DNA of 10,252 bases from Euperipatoides rowelli (lineage: Eukaryota > Onychophora > Udeonychophora > Euonychophora > Peripatopsidae): assembly GCA_003024985.2 (NCBI GenBank), contig PXIH01S0009553.1, one strand, 5' to 3'. Position 1 is the stretch's first letter. Each line of letters opens with the position of its first letter. The notes beneath the pieces were generated by a model. That model made no database searches and had not been told where the DNA came from. It saw only the letters and a program-made list of their open reading frames with translations. This document shows positions 1-6,849 of the stretch, piece after piece. The translations under genes were made by a program, and so were the position numbers.

Positions 1-12
1 GGGGGGGGGGGG
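1..12. repeat. G12 homopolymer at the window edge
   Basis: Twelve consecutive G at the very start of the window. It stands out in A+T-rich DNA. It may be the end of a longer G tract, or an assembly or read-end artefact. Nothing else is attached to it. Confidence 0.8.
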
Positions 13-560
13 ATTATCGACATTTTGTTTCCCTAAATGACAGATTTTATAAGCCTTTTTTTTGTCTATTGAGATCTGTGGCATGCCGACAAAAATCTCT
101 AAAGTGCCGTCTTCGACACGAGTGCTGCCTATTTGCCATCCCTGGACTAGACTGTGTTATAAAGGGACAAGTTAACCTCTTCACTACTGGGCAGAAATCA
201 GATTTTCAGTCTGCATCCGATCTTTATTTAATTTGATGTTTTCTAAAATACACATACAAAGAAAAGGTAAAATAAAGTTTGTTATAATATTTTAAGTGAA
301 TTTGGGGATCATATGTTTTTATGATTAGGCTACAGTTGCCTACTTACCAATTGCAAGTTGATTACCATACTATAACTTGCATTTACTGATACAGTAGTTT
401 TCTAGCTTTACACAGCTTTATAAAATAGTATTTTATCAATTTTTTGCTTTATTAAATACGGTAGTATTTATCAATATTGATAATGTATAAAAGTGAAAAT
501 AATTATTCCAAAGTATAATTAGAATTAAAAAGTCATTACATTTACTGTTTATACTCTATG
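13..560. other. Intergenic A+T-rich DNA, no gene seen
   Basis: All reading frames are broken by frequent stops and I see no splice-bounded coding block. The stretch at about 90-180 is less A+T-rich than the rest but gives no recognisable protein. One TAGGCTA motif (326-332) and one TACGGTA motif (457-463) lie here; both belong to motif families that recur across the window. Confidence 0.6.
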
Positions 561-664
561 TATCTGTCTGCTTTATACATCTATCTGTCTGCTTTATACA
601 TCTATCTGTCTGCTTTATCTATGTGTCTGGCTGTCTACCTACCTGTCTGTCTATCTATCTGTCC
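561..664. repeat. 21-bp minisatellite passing into CTGT/CTAT microsatellite
   Basis: The 21-bp unit, starting TATCTGTCTGC and ending TTTATACATC, is present at 561-581 and 582-602 exactly. A third copy at 603-623 has a changed 3' end. From 624 to 664 the array becomes irregular CTGT, CTAT and CTAC tetranucleotides. The unit itself contains TCTG steps, so the minisatellite probably grew out of the tetranucleotide array. No function is implied. Confidence 0.9.
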
Positions 665-1525
665 GAAAACCTATCACTATAGCTAACAAGAAGTAGGTTT
701 TGGGGTACGAGAAAGAACCTTTGAATGGTCGATCTCTCACGAAATACAGCCAAAGACTGTACTAGATCTATGACCCCTGTCGCACATGCATAAAGAATAA
801 GGTAAAAGAATTGTAGTACAAAAATTGTATTTACTATTCATAAAGATATTCATAAGAATTATTCACATAAACAAAAATCTGAAATGGCATAAAAAAAAAT
901 CTGATTATCTACAGTATCATAACATTTGTGATCTGTAGGCTACTTGTAAAAAAAAAATACATACTGTATGTAATGTACCTGTCTGTTAATCATTATTGGC
1001 AAGAATCACTCAAGAAAACAGTTTGTAGTAAATTAATCATTTATTTACCAAAACTATATGTAGCCTATAGAATAATAACAAAAATAATTATATTACCATG
1101 AGATCATAAATCCCATCCACAGTAATAGAAGTCAGAAAAATTAACTCAACCCAAAATAAGATAACAATTGCCAAAAAAAAAAAAAAAAAAGTTGTTGAAA
1201 ATATGATCTTAATTCCAAATTTTGATAAAAAAAAAAAAAAAAAAACTCATATTGATAAATCCCTTACTGTCTATATTTGTTAAGTATAAACTTTGTAAGT
1301 AACATACCCCTCACTACCTTATCACACAACCCAAAAACTTTATATAAAAATAATAATTGATAGAATAAATTCATTAAACACTTGAATAAAATGCTTATTA
1401 ACAAACCCCCACAACCCCAAAAAAACATTGTGAAAATCAACTAACTTATTAAAAACAACTAAACTATGGACCTAGTTTTTACTCTCTCTCTCTAGATTAG
1501 GAATGAATTGAGTAAGAAAACATAC
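665..1525. other. Intergenic A+T-rich DNA with A-runs, no gene seen
   Basis: No coding potential is visible. It contains a pure A18 run (1173-1190), a pure A19 run (1227-1245) about 36 bases later, and a short (CT)6 at 1482-1493. TAGGCTA occurs at 936-942 and TAGCCTA at 1061-1067. If the minus-strand exon candidate that ends at 1526 is real, the lower-coordinate side of this region would be its downstream intron. Confidence 0.55.
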
Positions 1526-1675
1526 CTTGGTATGTAAAAATAGTCCACTCACAAAGTCCTCAAATGTCCGTTGCTATCATCTCGAGGTTGGGCGGAGATA
1601 AACAGGTAGCCTAAGTATTCCCACAATGGCCATGGCAAAGACAGAACATGTAGCACTGCAGAACTCAAAGAGCTT
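1526..1675 (-). other. Candidate noncoding or UTR exon on the minus strand
   Basis: Read on the minus strand, a pyrimidine-rich tract ends in TTTTTGCAG at 1684-1676, a strong acceptor with a TTAAC branch-like sequence just upstream. Exactly 150 bases later the sequence CCAAG is followed by the strong donor GTATG (1525-1521). The enclosed block is less A+T-rich than its flanks. All three frames contain stops, so it cannot be an internal coding exon. The longest frame (about 42 codons, leucine-rich) and a frame with a hydrophobic run both end inside it. A GCCATGG start-like context at about 1632-1626 opens only an 18-codon frame. It could be a 5'UTR exon, part of a long noncoding RNA, or chance. 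Its gene would run toward position 1, divergent from the folate gene. Confidence 0.33.
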
Positions 1676-1762
1676 CTGCAAAAAGTTAAAAGTAGATCGA
1701 ATTTTGAAGAAAAAGTAAATGTGTAATTAGAACTTTATTAACAACAAAGAAAACTTTATTAA

Positions 1763-2108
1763 ATAAAACATAATTCTCAGGTAACTGCTACTGGTGCCCG
1801 TGATGCACTGAGAATTCTGAATTGGATACCCCTGCACTTGAAGAGGAGGTTACATTTTGCACTGATCTTATGGAAATGCAATAATGATTTGGCTCCTCCT
1901 GGTTTAATTAACGAATTTGTATCACAGGATATCACATATAGGCCTATACAACACAAGAGGAAGGTCATCGAATGGGCTGGCAGCTTTCCATAAAAGATCC
2001 TCTTTCGGTTCGAGATCTTTTGCAAATATGGCGGTAATCATTTGGAACGAAATACCTATAGAACTTAGGTTTTTAAATTCTAGGCAGGAATTTAGAGATA
2101 GATATTAA
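1763..2108 (+). pseudogene. LINE reverse-transcriptase C-terminal fragment, frameshifted
   Basis: This is the tail of a non-LTR retrotransposon ORF2. The first part, in the frame of 1811, reads RILNWIPLHLKRRLHFAL followed by a W-K-x-N-N-D-L-A-P-P run. That matches the 'L-W-L-P-L-x-x-R-R ... Y-K-x-x-N-x-x-x-P' spacing of the region after the RT palm and thumb in CR1/L2-like elements. The sequence then changes frame near 1920-1950. It continues as YNTRGRS, then GSRSFANMAVIIWNEIP and a final S-R-x-E-F-R-D-R-Y before TAA at 2106-2108. The TRG, SF-x-x-x-A-x-x-x-W-N-x-I-P and S-x-x-x-F elements occur in the order and spacing usual for these ORF2 ends. Family knowledge gives the identity; the clade is inferred. 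The 5' part is missing and the frameshift makes it inactive. No terminal stem-loop or tail like that of the LINE at 3192-3671 was seen, although a T13 run follows at 2173-2185. Confidence 0.78.
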
Positions 2109-2253
2109 AGGTTTCTTTTTAATCTCAATACTGTTCCTGCAATTGTTTATTGATCATTCTGATATTAATTAGTTTTTTTTTTTTTCTTCATCTATTCTTG
2201 TTGTTTATCGCCGGCTACATCTTCATAAATTTTAAGGGTATATTCTACAGGAT

Positions 2254-2493
2254 CTAGAGTAGCAACTGTGGTTGAAGGTCCTCTATTGATAATACTACTA
2301 ATACTAATACTGCTGGTTCATCTCCTCTTTCAGGATCCTCAGATGAACTGACTTTCTTCTTTATTTTTCGCCATTTTGACGGTGTTGGTAGCAAAAGAGT
2401 AGGAGGGTTGGATTACGGACTCGGGCTCCCTTTTTTTGATGTTGGTGGTGTTTCTCCTTCAGACCTGAGATGACCCTCCCTTGTCTCCAACAT
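2254..2493 (-). pseudogene. Possible degenerate coding remnant, unknown
   Basis: On the minus strand an ATG (2493-2491) opens a frame whose only internal stop is a TAA at 2415-2413 before TAG at 2256-2254. That gives 26 codons, a stop, then 52 codons. The product is rich in Pro, Ser, Lys and Glu, with short pieces such as ETPPTSKKGSPSP and PSKWRKIKKKVSSSEDPE, and ends in an aliphatic stretch. Such composition occurs in LINE ORF1 and gag-like linkers, but no zinc knuckle, coiled coil or other motif is visible and I do not recognise the protein. The block is less A+T-rich than its surroundings, which favours an inserted or formerly coding origin. Chance openness over 80 codons with one stop is also possible. 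Confidence 0.22.
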
Positions 2494-3191
2494 TTACTTT
2501 TGTACCTCTTTAATTAGCACTTTAATGTTACAGTACCTTATTTTCATTCGCTGACTAGGCACGTTAACTTAGGTAGAGTTCAATTTTTGTAAATTTACTA
2601 CGTAAGCTATTAATTGTTATTAAATTATAATTGATCATATTAAATTAAAAACTTTAGGCAAAACATTTATTTGTAAATCAAAACTAAGAACTCTATGATG
2701 TGATGCTATTTAATTCTTCATTATCTTAATTTGGTAAAAAACAAGATTTTATTAAACAAAAGTCTAAATTAATTCACTGTATAAATTTCTCCGCAGGTTG
2801 ATTGCTGAATTTATGAAAACTCACCTCCAGATATAAATAGATCTTCCCTCACGCTAGTGATGTCAGTGCTTATCCATCTTGCTAGTCGGCTTCGATAAAT
2901 TTAATGACACAAAGTTCTAAAAATTAGGAAAATAATTCTTGCTGTTCACAAACTAATTCCCCATTTTTATTTATCACTAAACAGAGTTCACATTCCTTTT
3001 CTTTTAATTTAAATTTGAGAGAGTAGAGAGCAGGACCGCAATTATTAAAACTCTTTTATAATAACATAATAAGTATATTTCCCCTTATTTCAATATAAGT
3101 AAAACATGAGAAAAATCAAATCCCAAATATACACTCTACTTCCCCAAACTAACTATTGATCTTATTAATCACTAATGTAAATGATTATATA
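2494..3191. other. A+T-rich upstream DNA, no coding gene seen
   Basis: No supported coding block on either strand. The only structured element I could pick out is the TATA plus initiator pair at 2832-2868. Two weak donor-like sites (AAGTATAT near 3071 and AAGTAAAA near 3097) follow at a distance that would suit a short first exon, but neither is strong. Confidence 0.5.
2832..2868 (+). promoter_or_regulatory. Candidate core promoter: TATA box and initiator
   Basis: TATAAATA at 2832-2839 is followed by TCAGTG at 2863-2868. If the A at 2865 is the start site, the first T of the TATA box lies at -33, close to the usual TATA-initiator spacing; TCAGT matches the arthropod initiator consensus. No clear downstream promoter element is seen at +28 to +32. 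It points toward the folate gene, whose first coding exon begins about 2.36 kb away, so a noncoding first exon spliced to 5169-5228 would fit. In A+T-rich DNA such pairs can arise by chance. Confidence 0.28.
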
Positions 3192-3212
3192 AATAATAAT
3201 AATAATAATAAT
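3192..3212 (-). repeat. (ATT)7 terminal tail of the LINE
   Basis: Seven perfect AAT units on the + strand (ATT on the LINE strand). They sit directly at the 3' end of the minus-strand LINE, nine bases past its stem-loop, where reverse transcription begins. This is the expected place for the microsatellite tail of a CR1/L2-type element. Confidence 0.85.
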
Positions 3213-3221
3213 CACAATTTC

Positions 3222-3254
3222 GGGACCTTCACCGGAAGTGCTCTTCCAGGTCCC
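3222..3254 (-). other. Two-part stem-loop in the LINE 3' untranslated region
   Basis: The outer stem pairs GGGACCT (3222-3228) with AGGTCCC (3248-3254). The inner stem pairs GGAAG (3234-3238) with CTTCC (3243-3247), with a 4-base loop and a 5-base one-sided bulge between the stems. All twelve pairs are Watson-Crick. In CR1/L2-like elements a 3' stem-loop of this kind is thought to be the recognition site for the element's own reverse transcriptase. That role here is inferred from position, not shown. Confidence 0.75.
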
Positions 3255-3356
3255 ATGTTCAATATGGTTAGAGTGTTAAAATTATACAAATAAAAATACA
3301 ACAACAGATAATTTAAAAACGATACAAGTAATGCTCAATTCGCAACCATATAATTG

Positions 3357-3671
3357 CTATTATTCGCTTAGTAAATACTTGAAAAATTTTGTTCTGAAAG
3401 TTGTAACAGACATAGATTTTCTTATTGAAGGGGGAATTTCATTCCATAGTCTNGGGNNCTCACTANAAAANGCAAGTTTCCNATTTGATGTTTTCATCCN
3501 TGGTATAAATAANCCATCNTTGGTTGAAAGTCTTGATTCATAAACTGAGTGGATTTCAATGGTCTGAGTAAAACATATAAATACTTTGGAGACCCACAAT
3601 GTTGTATAGATCTTCCAAATCAGGATCCCCATGTGGAGAAGTCTTAGTTTATGAATAGAAATCCATCCCAA
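3357..3671 (-). pseudogene. LINE ORF2 C-terminal fragment with nine ambiguous bases
   Basis: This frame ends at TAG (3359-3357) and is open upstream to 3671, with no Met start expected because it is an internal ORF2 piece. It opens with LGWISIHKLRLLHMGILIWK, matching the 'L-x-W-x-S-I-x-x-R ... K' block. Next come ESRLST, LFIP, then RLWNEIPPSIRKS and a terminal F-R-T-K-F-F-K-Y-L-L-S-E. The W-N-x-I-P-x-x-I-R ... F-x-x-x-F-K-x-L tail is diagnostic of non-LTR ORF2 ends. Nine N bases at 3453-3519 leave residues undetermined in the middle. The part before the tyrosine-serine-arginine (ESRL) motif looks diverged: no clear N-L-x-P-x-Y-L motif remains. It resembles the fragment at 1763-2108 in motif layout only, so the two are probably different families. 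Confidence 0.8.
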
Positions 3672-4390
3672 TAAATATCATAACAAAAAACAATATATGA
3701 GCAATGTTTATTTGCTGCGTATCTACCAAACACTTTATTTACTATATGTTATGTAATAGCGAGTATCCTTATTACAAAACCATATCCCATCCATATTTAA
3801 AATTAAACTTTAATAATTGATTAAAGCTTCATCAGCCATTGATATAGGCACCCCTGCTTCATTTTGCTGGCTCTTGTCGGAACCAACCAAATTAATTCAA
3901 ATTTTATGACTTTGTTAAACGGCATCTTAAACCGATGTGTCAACTCATCAAAACCTGCAACTACCTCCAGATCTAACAACAATTAGGTGACAATTCCTCT
4001 TTTGTTGCTCCCTACTTACTCAACCAAATAACCTTATAAGTTACTAATTAGCCTCAACTGGCCTTTCCCTATCATAAAAATGTATTTTAAAAGAAATCTA
4101 TGGCAGCTCAGTTACATTGCAGGTTTAGTGTGACCTACATTTGCTTACTAGAGAAACCCTCCTTGCTCCTCTTAAAACTAAGTTTGAACCCAGACTAAAA
4201 TTTCATTAAAAATTGATAGCATCGGAATTATTTCAGCATAAATAATAACCCGTGATTGATTGGATTTATACATATGAATAGGGTATTTGAAAGTTATAGA
4301 TTTAAGGCTCCTTATACTGCCTATGGAATATGAAAAAAAAATATTCATATTTCCTACTTGAGTAATTATAATTACTAATTAATTACGACA
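3672..4390. other. Intergenic DNA, nothing recognised
   Basis: I see no gene, RNA or mobile element. About 3840-4060 is less A+T-rich and reads for short distances on the minus strand without stops, but no frame yields a family-like protein and no paired splice signals bound it. Confidence 0.5.
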
Positions 4391-4489
4391 TATCTATCTA
4401 TTTATCTTTCTTTCCTTTCTTTCTCTTTCTTTCTCTTTCTTTCTGTCTGTCTGTAAATTTATCTATCTACAGTATATCTGTCTGTCTGT
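4391..4489. repeat. Pyrimidine microsatellite block (CTAT, CTTT, CTGT)
   Basis: The + strand carries CTAT repeats, then a run of TTTC/TTTCC units (about 4406-4444), then (CTGT)3, an interruption, more CTAT, and a second (CTGT)3. This compound array shares the CTGT/CTAT units of the array at 561-664. Length polymorphism is likely. Confidence 0.85.
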
Positions 4490-5154
4490 TTATAAACTGA
4501 TGGAAATTGAGACTTTATCCAAATAAATCACGATAATAATAAACATCCAGTAACTGATACGGTAAATATCTGCTTGGCTTTAACTCAACTAACAAAAAGA
4601 ATAACACCCTAGGCCTATATATAATATTGTAAATTATAGTGCCAATTTTACCTTTAAGGAACATATAAAAAACATTTGAAAACCGTATTGGATTTCTCAT
4701 TTTAGGCATAGCATTTTTATAAAAGGTTGGAAGTATACTTTTAGATTTGAAGGTGGTCCCTCATTCCCCAATCTCCTAATATTGGATCTGATCATAATCT
4801 TGCTTAAACTAGGCTTTCTGCTTGTTAGACTAGTTTAGGTATAAAAGTTTAAAAATGATCGTAATTTTTATAACTATTACATACACTTAGGCTATGTGTA
4901 TTTTTAATGCAAAATAGGACAAAAAAAAAAAAAAAAAAACCTCAAATCGCTATTAAAAAATAATTCACATCATTAATATGCAAAACATTTTTTTAAAAAT
5001 CATTATCACTTGATGCCTGGGCCCTGGGCCCATCTCTTGGTTATGCTAATTCTTATTAATTTAAAGGACAAAATCTTCATATTGACAACTTTTATACTTT
5101 CTAATGCTATAGATTTAAAAAAAAAAAAAACAGTTACGACATTTAATAATATAA
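4490..5154. other. Upstream A+T-rich DNA with A-runs, no gene seen
   Basis: No supported coding sequence. A 64-codon minus-strand frame at 4515-4709 has random-looking A+T-driven composition and is not called. The stretch holds A19 at 4921-4939, A14 at 5117-5130, and a local G+C-rich doublet TGGGCCCTGGGCCC at 5018-5031. TAGGCCTA occurs at 4610-4617 and TAGGCTA at 4888-4894. Confidence 0.5.
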
Positions 5155-5224
5155 TTTTTTTTTTACAGATTAGATTATCCTAATTTCTCAATAAGTAACA
5201 TAATAATTTTTGTAGGTATTGCAG
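5155..5224 (+). promoter_or_regulatory. Alternative 3' splice sites before the first coding exon
   Basis: Three possible acceptors precede the start codon. A T10 tract ends in ACAG at 5168, AATTTTTGTAG ends at 5215, and GGTATTGCAG ends at 5224. The first has the best pyrimidine tract and gives a 59-base leader. Using it puts an in-frame TAG (5213-5215) just before the ATG, so the protein must start at 5228. The two later sites would exclude that stop and let an upstream coding exon join in frame. No upstream exon is identified, so an unspliced 5' leader is also possible. Confidence 0.5.
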
Positions 5225-5227
5225 AAA

Positions 5228-5354
5228 ATGAAGATCGCTATAATAGGACAGTCACTATTTGGTGCAGAAGTCTACAAACTTCTTCTCAGTCAAGGCCATA
5301 CCATTGTTGGTGTTTTCACTGTTCCTGATACCAATGGAAAAATAGATCCCCTTG
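5228..5354 (+). CDS. ALDH1L1: 10-formyltetrahydrofolate dehydrogenase, first coding exon
   Basis: This exon encodes residues 1-42 of the ALDH1L1-family enzyme, which converts 10-formyl-THF, NADP+ and water to THF, CO2 and NADPH in folate one-carbon metabolism. It starts [12 protein letters not shown] and contains the [12 protein letters not shown] block. That is the opening beta strand, glycine-containing turn and second strand of the Rossmann-like formyltransferase (hydrolase) domain, shared with methionyl-tRNA formyltransferase. The enzyme-specific QSLFG and VFTVPD pieces separate it from that relative. The ATG follows AGAAA, a good context, and corresponds to the start of the cytosolic enzyme. 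The exon ends CCCCTTG before the donor GTATGT (5355-5360), leaving one base of codon 43 (phase 1), which the exon at 9071 completes exactly. A mitochondrial ALDH1L2-type form would need a leader exon upstream; none is seen. Confidence 0.93.
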
Positions 5355-5790
5355 GTATGTTTAGTTTATTATAATTTTTCAGTAGACTGAGTTTGTATTT
5401 TAAGTGAAACTGCAAAATAGGTCAACATTGAATTGAACATACTATATATTGAAATCATCAAAGTAGTAGTTCATGTTGGCCCTAATGGATCATCTTTTAG
5501 AACAAAATATATTATTTTAGATAGAATTTAGTATAGGCCTACCTTTTTTTACTTACCAATCACAATGTAATGCTTATTATGTATTGTTAATATTCAATAT
5601 GGCGTCCAAGCTGGCGACGAGGGCGAGGAATTTTAACTATTAATTTCTATAAAACCTTAGCATTGAGGAATTAATTCTGAGGAAAATCATTTTTCCCTGT
5701 CACAAATTCTCTGAAACACCAACGTTAAGTGCTACTTCTAATGGAAAGAACAGTGGAAGTCATTACACTTCCATAATGAATGTTGCTCGT

Positions 5791-5811
5791 AAAAAAAAAA
5801 AAAAAAAAAAA
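5791..5811 (+). repeat. A21 homopolymer
   Basis: Twenty-one consecutive A. The preceding 200 bases show no RNA polymerase III boxes, and no target-site duplication was found around it, so a SINE or processed-pseudogene tail cannot be supported. Confidence 0.85.
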
Positions 5812-6222
5812 CTAAGTTCAGAGAATGATAATTTCCATGACTCCTTTACTGATAAATCTAATTATGGAGTGACTTGACTCAGCTAGTCTCATTCAGCTTA
5901 GTGTTCAATTGATTTTCCATTAGAGGAAAAAAAAAATTAGAATGAGAAGCTTGGCTTTTGCATACAGTGCACTTTGCTTTATGGCAAAATCTCTCAGAAG
6001 TTTCTGAGTAAAATTTCATTATGTCATCTATTCTATCGCTCTTTGCCACATATATCACATTTTGAAAAATACATTGGCTAGTGCATACTGCTTAGCCTAT
6101 ATGTGTGTATTAGACATGGAAAGATAAAAAGTATTAAGGACCTTTACAATTAGATGATAGTATGGAATATTTTATTAATATTATCAATCTAGGCCTAGTT
6201 TTATTTTTCTAAAAGAATGTAT

Positions 6223-6461
6223 TTTAATTCATCAAATTTTCTTATTCCATTTGAAAAGTGTGAAAATCTAAGTTTTATAAATGTTAGAAAAGAACGACCA
6301 TGTCATCTATTACATCATCTTAAACAGAAATCAAAGCAAACACCAGCTGTATGCTTTGATTTCTATTTAAGATGATATAATACTTGTTGTGTTCGTCCTA
6401 ATCTAACATTGTATAAAACTTTCACTTTTTAAATGAAATAAAAAAAAATGGATGAATTAAA
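6223..6461. repeat. Long imperfect inverted repeat (MITE-like or hairpin)
   Basis: The left arm 6223-6338 pairs with the right arm 6352-6461 around a 13-base loop. The outer ends match as TTTAATTCATC against GATGAATTAAA. The innermost part, ATCATCTTAAA, one mismatch, then AGAAATCAAAGCA, pairs over 25 positions. Other paired blocks include GTTTTATA with an ATGTTAG block nearby, and GAACGA with one mismatch. The arms differ by small indels and scattered substitutions, so the repeat is old. Similarity fades out past the ends instead of stopping sharply, and no target-site duplication is clear. It may be a fold-back MITE. As it lies in the sense of an intron, the transcript could fold into a hairpin. 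It is much longer than a usual animal pre-miRNA. Confidence 0.85.
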
Positions 6462-6691
6462 CAGATTTTTATACAAAATAAATCAAATTTACAAAGTTGA
6501 AAATAATAGTAAAAAGTAATAAAATTTGCACTTTTTATAAATTTTTCCAGTTATCAGTAGGCCTACAGTAAGCTTTATACCAGCTTGTCATTCACAGCAT
6601 TCACAGTGGAATAAGATAAGGAAATTAGAGGTGGTGCTGGTTATAATATGAAGGGTATTACAGAATTAGCAATGGCTATCGAAGGTAGGGC

Positions 6692-6706
6692 AAAAAAAAA
6701 AAAAAA
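6692..6706 (+). repeat. A15 homopolymer
   Basis: Fifteen consecutive A inside the intron, after a stretch (about 6600-6690) slightly richer in G than its surroundings. No retroposon head or duplicated flank could be shown. Confidence 0.8.
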
Positions 6707-6824
6707 TACAAAATTTTCCAATGCACTGATATACAAATGTCCAGTAGATATAATATCTCAAGGGCCTCAATTAAGTTCAACAATTGACTAGTACATGTTT
6801 AAATGAAGGTTCTGTTTTTGACAG

Positions 6825-6849
6825 ACACACACACACACACAAAAAAAAA
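6825..6849. repeat. (AC)8 followed by A9
   Basis: Eight perfect AC units (6825-6840) run directly into nine A. It is an ordinary intronic dinucleotide microsatellite. Confidence 0.9.

Larger units (their letters stand above)
3192..3671 (-). mobile_element. 5'-truncated LINE 3' end (CR1/L2-like) on the minus strand
   Basis: Read on the minus strand, this is an ORF2 C-terminus (3671-3357), a 3' untranslated region of about 140 bases with a two-part stem-loop (3254-3222), and a terminal (ATT)7 tail (3212-3192). A 3' stem-loop followed by a short microsatellite, not poly(A), is characteristic of the CR1/L2 group and its relatives, so that placement is inferred. The element is 5'-truncated, as most LINE copies are; its upstream limit near 3671 is only where recognisable protein stops. 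It lies antisense to the folate gene and upstream of it. Confidence 0.8.

Noticed and set aside
2006-2016. GGTTCGAGATC, like a tRNA or SINE B box
   Set aside because: It falls inside the LINE coding fragment, and no A box or cloverleaf surrounds it.
1777-2025. 82-codon frame on the minus strand
   Set aside because: It is the antisense shadow of the + strand LINE fragment.
3331-3543. 70-codon frame on the + strand
   Set aside because: It is the antisense shadow of the minus-strand LINE ORF2 tail.
3840-4060. Less A+T-rich stretch with short open pieces on the minus strand
   Set aside because: Frames break repeatedly, no paired splice sites are present and no protein family is recognised.
4515-4709. 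64-codon open frame on the minus strand
   Set aside because: A+T-driven composition, no family-like motif, no splice or promoter context; likely chance.
5755-5772. Small inverted repeat GGAAGT-CATTAC-ACTTCC
   Set aside because: Six-base arms are expected by chance in a window of this size; nothing around it gives it meaning.
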